This document shows positions 35,083-41,815 of a stretch of 41,815 bases of DNA, piece by piece. The notes beneath the pieces are model-generated. The model saw nothing but the letters and a program-made list of their open reading frames with translations. It had not been told where the DNA came from and did not search any database. The DNA is from Psychromonas sp. MB-3u-54 (lineage in GTDB: Bacteria; Pseudomonadota; Gammaproteobacteria; Enterobacterales; Psychromonadaceae): the NCBI RefSeq assembly GCF_002836415.1, contig NZ_PJBP01000128.1:1-41815 (forward strand), given 5' to 3'. How positions within the stretch are numbered: position 1 is the stretch's first letter; each line of letters opens with the position of its first letter. The position numbers and the translations under genes are program-made.

Positions 35083-36117
35083 ATGATGCTTATTCGCCCG
35101 ATAAAAAGGCAGGACAAACAGGCACTTTTACAACTGGCCGCAAAAACCGGTACGGGTTTTACCTCGCTTCCTCAAAATGAGCGTCATCTGACCGCGCGTA
35201 TTGAAAGGATACTCGCGACATGGGAAGGAGAGGCGGCACTTTCTGATCAAGGTTATCTGTTTGTATTGGAAGATAGCGCGACACAAAAAGTGGTTGGGAT
35301 CAGCGCGATAGAGGTCTCCATTGGCCTCAACGATCCTTGCTATGATTTTCACGTCGGCACACAGGTACATGCCTCCAAAGAGCTTGGTATCTATCGGCAG
35401 ATGAAAAAATTAAGTTTGAGTAATGATCATACCGGTCATAGTGAATTGTGTACGCTATTTTTGGATCCTGAATATCGAAAAAACAAAAACGGTCAGCTTT
35501 TATCTAAAAGCCGCTTACTCTTTATTGCCGGGTTTAAAGATAAATTTTCCGACAGGATTATCTCAGAATTACGTGGTGTACACGACCAGCAGGGAGAGTC
35601 TCCTTTTTGGGAAAGTTTAGGCCGGCATTTCTTCGCCATCGATTTTACAGAAGCCGATTATCTCACGGGCATAGGGAAAAAATCCTTTATTGCGGAGCTT
35701 ATGCCCAAGCATGCTTTTTATGTTGATTTTTTAACTGAAGCTGCACAGAACGTCATCGCAGAGGTGCTTCCGAGCACGCTGCCGGCGCGTGAAATTTTAG
35801 AAAGTGAAGGGATGCGCTATGAGGGGTATGTTGATATTTTTGATGCAGGCCCGATGCTCGAAGCCTATACCAAGGATCTGCGCATAGTCAAAAAGAGTCG
35901 GCTGCGGCAAGTCAAGGTAGGCGCTACGGAGTTACTTGGCGAGCAAGCCCTGCTGATAAGTAATGATCAGTATCAGGACTTTCGCGCAATTCTTGGCAGC
36001 CCACTGATTGATCGTAGCAATATTTATCTAACCCAAGAGCAAGCACAGGTATTATCTGTGCTTGACGGGGAAAAATTACGTATTGTTCCTTTATTTGAAA
36101 AGGAGAACAATTTATGA
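35083..36117 (+). CDS. aruG: Arginine N-succinyltransferase, AruG/AstA-type subunit
   Basis: 344 aa from the ATG at 35083, which follows AAGGA by 10 bases; the frame is open further upstream into aruF but without a better start. It is the second AstA-family paralogue: YLFVLEDSATQKVVGISAI, RLLFIAGFKDKFSDRII, SPFWESLGRHFFAIDF, FIAELMPKHAFYV. It is full length and intact. It overlaps the start of the astD relic by 4 bp (ATGA), so the operon originally continued without a gap. Confidence 0.9.
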   Translation: MMLIRPIKRQDKQALLQLAAKTGTGFTSLPQNERHLTARIERILATWEGEAALSDQGYLFVLEDSATQKVVGISAIEVSIGLNDPCYDFHVGTQVHASKELGIYRQMKKLSLSNDHTGHSELCTLFLDPEYRKNKNGQLLSKSRLLFIAGFKDKFSDRIISELRGVHDQQGESPFWESLGRHFFAIDFTEADYLTGIGKKSFIAELMPKHAFYVDFLTEAAQNVIAEVLPSTLPAREILESEGMRYEGYVDIFDAGPMLEAYTKDLRIVKKSRLRQVKVGATELLGEQALLISNDQYQDFRAILGSPLIDRSNIYLTQEQAQVLSVLDGEKLRIVPLFEKENNL

Positions 36118-36266
36118 ATCAGGCTTCACATTTTATTAATGGTTGCTGGCAAGTTGGTAGCGGCGAAGGTTTTGAAAAGCACAATCCGGGTGATAACGCC
36201 CTGATTTGAGAAGGTCATCATTCCAGTTCCGAGCAGGACGTTTCACTGGCTGTTAGCGCGGCGCGA
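36114..36266 (+). pseudogene. astD: astD (succinylglutamate semialdehyde dehydrogenase) 5' fragment
   Basis: Only about 50 codons remain of a normal 490. The ATG has an AAAGGAG ribosome site. The frame reads MNQASHFINGCWQVGSGEGF, matching the N-terminal INGxW pattern of AstD. A TGA at 36207 stands where a Trp (TGG) is expected, after which the frame continues to SLAVSAAR. The sequence then changes abruptly to astB. No catalytic residue survives. Confidence 0.88.
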
Positions 36267-36267
36267 A

Positions 36268-36913
36268 GCGTGGCAGGCACGACAAACGCGAGAAGCAAGC
36301 GAAGCGGTTGCCAGACTGGATCAGGAAAAACCCGTTTTTGTGCAGCAAAATCCCAAAGTGATTGAGCCGGGTATTTCATAACGATGTGATCTCGGTGAGT
36401 AACGGTAATCTGTTACTTCATCATCAGAAAGCATCTATAAATCAAAGCGTTGCCTTTACTGAAATCGCTCGAAAACTGCAGCAGCTTGGCGTCTATTTTA
36501 TGCCCCTTGAAGTGCCTGCCGCAAAGGTCAGTGCCAGTGATGCGGTGCCCACCTATCTGTTTAATAGCCAGCTACTCACTAAAGCGGATGGCAAAATGCT
36601 GATGGTGATGCCGGAAGAGTCGCGCCGTCATGCGCGGGTTTGGGCTTATCTCAATGAACTTATCCAAGGTGATAATCCTATCGAGGAACTGCGTGTTTTT
36701 GACTTGCGTGAGATCATGTGTAACGGGGGAGAGCCAGCGTGCTTGCTGGTTGTGCTTAACGATATGTAACCAGCAGACGCTGCTTAATGATGCTTTATAT
36801 GATTCACTGCGCAGCTGGCTGATCCGCAGCTATTGCTGGAAAATCACCGCACCCTCGATGAGTTAACCCAGATTATGAACTTAGGCTCAATTTATTCATT
36901 TCAACAAGGCTAA
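36268..36913 (+). pseudogene. astB: astB (succinylarginine dihydrolase) C-terminal fragment
   Basis: This holds the C-terminal half of AstB in pieces. ARQTREASEAVARLDQ starts near 36273 and NPKVIEPG ends the first frame. After a frameshift near 36365 come [18 protein letters not shown], then [38 protein letters not shown] and a stop at 36767. Further shifted pieces end in [15 protein letters not shown]. The N-terminal roughly 230 residues are gone. A deletion has joined astD directly to astB. Confidence 0.92.
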
Positions 36914-36920
36914 TGCCAAT

Positions 36921-37512
36921 ATGTTCGATTTTCTAGCCGAAACTATCGCAGGGTATAAGGTAACAGCAGAGTCAAGGGGCAGCTTAAGGCTTTCTTGGAC
37001 GCGCCCCGCGCTATAATCAAAGTATGATTGTTTGGTTACAGAGTGTTGGACTTGAAGCTTTGGTGGTTAATCATGCGTCGGTAGCCACCTTCAGTTATTT
37101 CAGCAGCAATGAATTTGGCGCAAGCAGTTGCACGCTTGAGCTTGGTAAAACCAGACTTTTTGGTCACCATGATTTGCAACAATTTACAGGTATCCAGCAG
37201 GGGCTAGTTAACTTAATCTTCAATCAAGTTATTGAGAGTGAAATACACTCTGAGCTGCCGGTTTATAAGGTAGCAGGAGTCATTACAAAATGGAGCGAAA
37301 AATTTAAGCTTAATTTGTCCGATAATGTGGAAAATTTCACCTAATTGCCAAAAGGTTTTATGTTAGCATCGGATAGGGATGTGACATACCGAGTACAGCA
37401 AGAGAGTGGTTCTCTTCTCTTTCCAAGCCCTAAGGTTAAAATCAGTTTTCGAGCTGGGTTACTGTTAGTAAAAGGTAACTTGTCTGATATTATGCTTGAT
37501 AGTTCGTCGTAG
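36921..37512 (+). pseudogene. astE: astE (succinylglutamate desuccinylase) relic
   Basis: It starts with MFDFLAETIAG, like the AstE N-terminus, and stops at 37014. The zinc-binding part (GIHGNE, HxD regions) is deleted. The C-terminal part resumes near 37030 with SVGLEALVVNHASVATFSYF, GASSCTLELGKTRLFG and DLQQF. It runs through a TAA at 37342 and continues in the same frame (LPKGFMLASDRDVTY; FPSPKVKISFRAGLLL) to a final TAG at 37510. The enzyme cannot be functional. Confidence 0.9.
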
Positions 37513-37756
37513 CCGTCTTTATTGAAACACTAGATTTTATCTTATTTCTTAAAATTCAATATGCTTTAGATTAATCAATTTCCTTTGTTATCTCATTTTT
37601 AGTTTAAAAAATAACATTCTGATTTTAATCGGCATAATATTAATTTTATAAATAAAAATGTTGGATATTGTGCATTTTTAGTCTTTTATATTTCCATGAA
37701 TTTCATGGTCTTTTATCATTTTTAATCAATAATTTATTCCAGAAAGGGGCATTATC

Positions 37757-38632
37757 ATGAAGGTTGCATTTATTGGCTTAGGCGTTATGGGTTACCCGAT
37801 GGCAGGATTCTTAAAACAAGCGGGTCATGATGTGTGTGTCTATAACCGGACACTCGCTAAGGCAGAGAAATGGCAGCAACAATATCAGGGGAGAATAGCC
37901 CTGACGCCGCGTGAAGCCGCTCAAGACGCTGAAATTGTATTTAGCTGTGTTGGTAACGACAATGACTTACGCGCTGTTGTTTTAGGTGAAGACGGCGTGC
38001 TGGCAGGAATGAAGAGCGGCGCTATATTAGTCGATCATACTACTGCATCTGCGGATATTGCTCGCGAGTTAGCGGCTACCTGTGCTGAGCAGAGCAAAGG
38101 ATTTCTCGACGCACCGGTATCCGGTGGTCAGGCGGGTGCCGAAAAGGGTGTTTTAACCATTATGATTGGTGGTGACAGCGCGGTGTTTGAGAAAGTGCGG
38201 CCGGTGATTGATGCCTATGCCCGCTGCGCAGAATTGATTGGTGATGTGGGCAGCGGTCAGCTGGCTAAAATGGTTAACCAAATCTGTATTGCCGGCGCGG
38301 TGCAGGGCCTGGCTGAGGGGATTCATTTTGCTAAATGTGCCGATCTTGATGTCAATAAAGTCATTGATGTTATCTCGAAAGGTGCGGCGCAGTCATGGCA
38401 AATGGAGAATCGTCACCAGGCAATGATCGACAATAGTTATGAATTTGGTTTTGCGGTTGACTGGATGCGTAAGGATTTAGCTATTACGCTTAATGAAGCG
38501 CGTCACAATAAGGCAAACTTACCAGTGACAGCAGTGGTTGATCAGTTTTACGGTGAAGTGCAGGGCATGGGGGGGAGTCGTTGGGACACCGCAAGCTTAC
38601 ATGCCCGGTTAGAAAAGTTTACCGATAAATAA
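37757..38632 (+). CDS. NAD(P)-dependent beta-hydroxyacid dehydrogenase
   Basis: 291 aa, the family length of 3-hydroxyisobutyrate / tartronate-semialdehyde reductases. The Rossmann start VAFIGLGVMGYPMAGFLKQAGH, substrate loop DAPVSGGQAGAEKGVLTIM, catalytic lysine in GSGQLAKMVNQ, and C-terminal KDLAITLNEARHNKANLPVT are intact. The ribosome site is AAAGGGG. The substrate cannot be fixed without neighbours. It is a single-gene unit after the aru relics. Confidence 0.85.
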   Translation: MKVAFIGLGVMGYPMAGFLKQAGHDVCVYNRTLAKAEKWQQQYQGRIALTPREAAQDAEIVFSCVGNDNDLRAVVLGEDGVLAGMKSGAILVDHTTASADIARELAATCAEQSKGFLDAPVSGGQAGAEKGVLTIMIGGDSAVFEKVRPVIDAYARCAELIGDVGSGQLAKMVNQICIAGAVQGLAEGIHFAKCADLDVNKVIDVISKGAAQSWQMENRHQAMIDNSYEFGFAVDWMRKDLAITLNEARHNKANLPVTAVVDQFYGEVQGMGGSRWDTASLHARLEKFTDK

Positions 38633-38756
38633 TCATGCTGAACGGTTAAAAGAATGGGCATAAATTGATGCTAAGTTGATAAACACCGGCGTATAAGGCG
38701 GTTAACCTAGCTTTATAATTTATGGCGGCGAGATAGAGTAGCTGAAAGGTATTCAT

Positions 38757-39626
38757 ATGAACATAAATTATAGAGCGTCGATCTGCATTCTGATAACGGT
38801 TTTGATAACAGGATGCGCCGGTCAACAAACCAGAGCAAAAAGTAGCGTTGTCGATTATCTTTATCCGACGGAGTCGACAACCCTTGTACAGCCCTCAATC
38901 CCCATGCTGAATGTTCCTCTAAAAGTAGGAATAGCCTTCGTACCTGAGCAGCCGTCCCGGTCCAGAGGCATTAATATGTGGTCAGGCGTTGTTGGGGGGA
39001 GTGCGCTGACTGAAGACAATAAAACCAATCTGCTTAAAAAAGTTGCAGATAACTTTTTTAAGCATGATTTTGTCAGTGGAATAGAAGTTATTCCGTCGTC
39101 ATACCTAACGGCTGGTGGTGGTTTTACAAATCTGGAACAAATAAAAACCCTATACGGAATTGATGTGATTGCCCTGGTTTCATATGATCAGGTTCAATTT
39201 ACCGATCAAGATTTATTGTCATTAACCTACTGGACGCTAGTGGGGGCATATATAGTGTCAGGTGAGAAAAATGATACTAGTACCCTGTTAGATACCGCGG
39301 TATATGACATTCAGAGCAGGAGTATGCTCTTCAGAGCGCCCGGAACCAGTAATGTAAAGGGCCGATCAACGCCAATAAACCTTAGCGAAGAATTACGACG
39401 GGATAGTATTAAGAGCTTTGAAGATGCGACCACCAATATGGTTGGAAATCTCACTGTACAGCTGGAAAATTTCAAAGATAAAATCAAACAACACCCTGAA
39501 AAGGTTAAGGTTGTACACCGGGAAGGTTATACCGGTGGTGGTGCTATGGGGCCCTTTGAAACGGTGATAATGATGCTTCTTGCTGCCGTTTTATATCCTG
39601 TTCGTAGAATGAAACCTAATCGCTAA
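38757..39626 (+). CDS. Rhombotarget-type lipoprotein
   Basis: 289 aa. An N-terminal lipoprotein signal ends in the lipobox LITGC (Cys20). The body has no enzymatic motif. The C-terminus has a GGG-A-MGPF stretch followed by a hydrophobic helix (ETVIMMLLAAVLYP) and basic end (VRRMKPNR), matching the layout of GlyGly-CTERM sorting signals cut by rhombosortase. The combination fits the family called rhombotarget lipoprotein. It is predicted to be lipid-anchored and C-terminally processed. No rhombosortase gene is in the window. Confidence 0.7.
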   Translation: MNINYRASICILITVLITGCAGQQTRAKSSVVDYLYPTESTTLVQPSIPMLNVPLKVGIAFVPEQPSRSRGINMWSGVVGGSALTEDNKTNLLKKVADNFFKHDFVSGIEVIPSSYLTAGGGFTNLEQIKTLYGIDVIALVSYDQVQFTDQDLLSLTYWTLVGAYIVSGEKNDTSTLLDTAVYDIQSRSMLFRAPGTSNVKGRSTPINLSEELRRDSIKSFEDATTNMVGNLTVQLENFKDKIKQHPEKVKVVHREGYTGGGAMGPFETVIMMLLAAVLYPVRRMKPNR

Positions 39627-39633
39627 AGTGGTG

Positions 39634-39654
39634 GACCTCACTTCAAGGTCTTTT
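39634..39654 (+). terminator. Possible terminator after the lipoprotein gene
   Basis: GACCT and AGGTC form a short 5-bp stem (39634-39650) with a 7-nt loop, followed by TTTT. It is weak, but placed 8 bp after the stop codon between convergent genes. Confidence 0.35.
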
Positions 39655-39798
39655 CTCAAAGCGCTGGCATAACGATATTGAGTTTCATAGCGTTGGCCAG
39701 GATACTTGCCCTTTAATGAGTGGAATAGTGACCGGAATAATTTTCAAATTCCATTCGCCGGCCATCAATAAATTAAAGACCCGGCTACTTACTGAAAA

Positions 39799-41079
39799 CT
39801 ATTTTTGTTTTTCCTGCCATGCTTTGGCTTTATTAATCAGTGGAGTGATGGTGGAATCTTGTACTAAAATTGAAAAGAACACCGCTGAGTAGGTCATCAC
39901 CAGGATGATTTCGCGCACATCTATTTGTTTGCTTGGAATTATCATAACTCCTGCAGGGATAGCCATCGCCATCGCTAACGCCAATCCACCCCGCAAGCCT
40001 CCCCAGGTTAATACCGATACAGAGTAAGGGTTATATTCACGGAATCGTTTGAAAGCCACATAAGATAATTTAATGCTGAGGTAACGTGCTGTTAAGGTTA
40101 ATGGAACTGCAATCACCATTAAAATCCAATCTTCCTGATGGAAGCTGTATTCCAACATGCTTAAACCAATCAGTAGAAAAAGAATGCCGTTTAAAAATTC
40201 ATCAATCAGCTCCCAAAAATGATCGAGCAGTTTGATACTTTCTTTGGAAAAACCATTAATACGCGTCCAGTTGCCAATCATAATACCTGAGATAACCATC
40301 GCAAGCGGGCCGGAAACACCGATAATAGCAGCAAAAACATAACCTGCGCTGGGGATACCAATCGTCAGCAACAATTCCATCGAGTGATCATTGGTGGCAC
40401 TGATTAAATAATGGAACAAGAAACCTAATACAAGTCCGTATATAATCCCGCCTATGGCTTCATGCAAAAATAACTCAGTAATACTTAAAGCGGTCGGTTG
40501 GGTATCTGAAAATGCGATGCTGTATAACGTCACAAAAATAACCAGCCCGAACCCATCATTGAATAATGACTCGCCTTCAATTTGTGTCGATATACGTTTT
40601 GGTGCATTAAGCTTTTTAACAATCGCAAGTACTGCAATAGGGTCGGTAGGGGATATAAGTGCGCCAAATAACAGACAGTAGATAAGGTCGAACTGGAAGT
40701 CTAAAAATTGACAGAGATAAAACAGCACATAACCGATAAAAAAGGTCGAAAATAAAGTCGCCCCTAATGCGAGTACCGCGATTTCCCATTTTTGATCTTT
40801 GATATTACCGAGCTTAATACCTAAACCACCTGCAAATAATAAAAAACCCAAAATACCATTTAGCAGAAAACTGTGAAAATCAATTTTAGCAAGCTGCTCC
40901 GAGGCAATCTCTTGTAAGGGATAAAAGCCATTTTTACCCGCAATAACTATTAGTAAAGATAAGACTAAGGAGCCTGCAGTAATTGCAATCGTATTTTGCA
41001 TCTTACCTATCTTACTGTTTAAAAATGTAATTAGCATCGCTGCTGCGGCTAGAAAACAGAGAGTTGCGTAGACCGTCAT
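39799..41079 (-). CDS. Na+/H+ antiporter, NhaP type (CPA1 family)
   Basis: 426 aa with about 12 membrane segments. Conserved CPA1 motifs are FLLFAGGLGIKLG, GALISPTDPIAVLAI (with the ion-binding TDP), EGESLFNDGFGLVIF (the ND pair) and WGGLRGGLALAMA near the C-terminus. It exchanges Na+ (or K+/Li+) for H+ across the inner membrane, in keeping with a marine lifestyle. The ribosome site is weak (GAGAAT). The upstream region carries a long run of 8-bp repeats. Confidence 0.9.
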   Translation of the reverse strand: MTVYATLCFLAAAAMLITFLNSKIGKMQNTIAITAGSLVLSLLIVIAGKNGFYPLQEIASEQLAKIDFHSFLLNGILGFLLFAGGLGIKLGNIKDQKWEIAVLALGATLFSTFFIGYVLFYLCQFLDFQFDLIYCLLFGALISPTDPIAVLAIVKKLNAPKRISTQIEGESLFNDGFGLVIFVTLYSIAFSDTQPTALSITELFLHEAIGGIIYGLVLGFLFHYLISATNDHSMELLLTIGIPSAGYVFAAIIGVSGPLAMVISGIMIGNWTRINGFSKESIKLLDHFWELIDEFLNGILFLLIGLSMLEYSFHQEDWILMVIAVPLTLTARYLSIKLSYVAFKRFREYNPYSVSVLTWGGLRGGLALAMAMAIPAGVMIIPSKQIDVREIILVMTYSAVFFSILVQDSTITPLINKAKAWQEKQK

Positions 41080-41128
41080 TTAGAATTCTCATATATTAGT
41101 AAATAATTTTAGTTTAAAGGAATATATA

Positions 41129-41297
41129 GGCTGTCGGCTATAAGGCTGTCAGCTATAAGGCTGTAAGGCTGTAAGGCTGTAAGGCTGTAAGGCTATAAGG
41201 CTATAAGGCTGTAAGGCTGTAAGGCTGTAAGCTGTAAGGCTGTAAGGCTGTAAGCTGTAAGGCTATAAGGCTAGGCTGTAAAGCTGTAAAGCTGTAA
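41129..41297. repeat. Tandem 8-bp repeat array (about 22 units of GGCTGTAA)
   Basis: About 22 consecutive units: ten exact GGCTGTAA, several GGCTATAA, two AGCTGTAA at the end, and some 7-base units (GCTGTAA, GGCTGTC). It starts 50 bp upstream of the antiporter start codon and covers the expected promoter or 5'-leader region. The mixture of units shows slippage. It is not a CRISPR array: there are no spacers. Confidence 0.9.
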
Positions 41298-41561
41298 ATA
41301 ATGAAGCGCTATGTTAAGTGTTTTAGCTTTTTTTTTCAAAAATAATAACAGTCATTATGCATTCAATGTATAACTATTCGGCTTTCTATCATCCATCAGA
41401 TATAAATTAATTTTACTAAGAGTGAACTAAACTAAAAGTGATAAGAATTGATGCAACAAAGAGAGCTAACCATTCAATATCAATACAAGCTTTCTATGGT
41501 TTATAACTAAATAAATTGAGTAAATACGGCTAATATAAATACCGCCCGAAAAGGGGAGTTT

Positions 41562-41815
41562 ATGAATGACGAAAAGTACGAAGAGGCTAAAAAACGTGTG
41601 AAAGAATTAAAAGGCTTCTATCAAAACTTTCTCACGTACATTGCTGTTAATATAGTTCTTATGGTTATCAATTTAGTCACAAATTCCGACAGCTTATGGT
41701 TTTATTGGGTAACTATTTTCTGGGGGATTGGTATCGCTCTTCATGGGTCAAATGTTTTTATTATCAAAGGTAAATTTCTGGGCAAAGAGTGGGAGGAAAA
41801 AAAGATAAAAGAGAT
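41562..41815 (+). CDS. 2TM-domain protein, cut by the window end
   Basis: 84 codons are visible without a stop. A charged N-terminus (NDEKYEEAKKRVKELKGFYQN) is followed by two helices (FLTYIAVNIVLMVINLV and WFYWVTIFWGIGIALHG) and FIIKGKFLGKEWEEKKIKE. This is the layout of the 2TM domain, found alone or next to LytTR and histidine-kinase genes. The ribosome site AAGGGGAG is strong. The remainder lies outside the window, so a longer protein is possible. Confidence 0.8.
   Translation, partial: MNDEKYEEAKKRVKELKGFYQNFLTYIAVNIVLMVINLVTNSDSLWFYWVTIFWGIGIALHGSNVFIIKGKFLGKEWEEKKIKE

Noticed and set aside
36362-36769. Independent 135-aa protein gene
   Set aside because: It is the middle of AstB ([20 protein letters not shown]) without its N-terminal half; part of the pseudogene.
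37024-37344. Independent 106-aa protein gene
   Set aside because: It is the C-terminal part of AstE without the zinc-binding region and reads on past its stop in the same frame.
41129-41297. CRISPR array
   Set aside because: The units are 7-8 bp and directly adjacent with no spacers; it is a simple tandem repeat.

Overview
The window is about 41.8 kb of AT-rich (roughly 40% GC by eye) gammaproteobacterial chromosome. The gene content suggests a marine, facultatively anaerobic, Psychromonas-like organism of the Alteromonadales/Vibrionales type: nrfBCD, a small tetraheme cytochrome, an HdfR-type regulator, pyruvate phosphate dikinase, zwf-pgl-gnd and a Pseudomonas-like aot-argR-aru locus. The assignment is inferred from gene families. 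No rRNA, tRNA, CRISPR array or phage gene was found.

Layout. 1-1090: end of an upstream transcription unit with a strong terminator, two copies of a palindromic repeat, and a decayed second copy of the terminator region. 1092-5077: a periplasmic electron-transfer cluster made of an ethylbenzene-dehydrogenase-like haem protein, NrfB, NrfC, NrfD and an STC-like tetraheme cytochrome, with no nitrite reductase (NrfA). 5470-15535: an M14-type metallopeptidase, a DsbA-like protein, a YbdG-type mechanosensitive channel, PPDK, a P2-type cation ATPase and a VanZ-like protein. 15595-20121: ackA, an hdfR-like gene and mgtE, with a MITE-like element present twice in opposite orientation (14595 and 18292) and a second, different element abutting the mgtE stop codon. 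20397-26328: small genes, a CysG-type protein whose methyltransferase half is a stub, and the oxidative pentose-phosphate operon zwf-pgl-gnd.

27122-37512 is the most informative region. An arginine/ornithine ABC transporter (aotJQMP) is followed by its AraC-type regulator (argR) and the arginine succinyltransferase genes aruC, aruF and aruG. The block aotJ-spacer-start of aotQ has been tandemly duplicated and the upstream copy is decayed. Both spacers contain the start and leader of aruC fused to the 3' end of a second aotJ. Downstream of aruG, astD, astB and astE survive only as broken fragments, so the catabolic pathway encoded here can start but not finish.

37757-41815: a beta-hydroxyacid dehydrogenase, a lipoprotein with a GlyGly-CTERM-like tail (rhombotarget type), an NhaP-type Na+/H+ antiporter preceded by a run of about 22 GGCTGTAA-like 8-bp units, and the start of a 2TM-domain protein cut by the window end.

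No wholly new defence or mobile system was recognised. The best leads are the NrfBCD/EB_dh/STC electron-transfer cluster without NrfA, the decaying and rearranged aot-aru locus with a 32-bp leader kept identical three times, the truncated CysG, and the nested small transposable elements.
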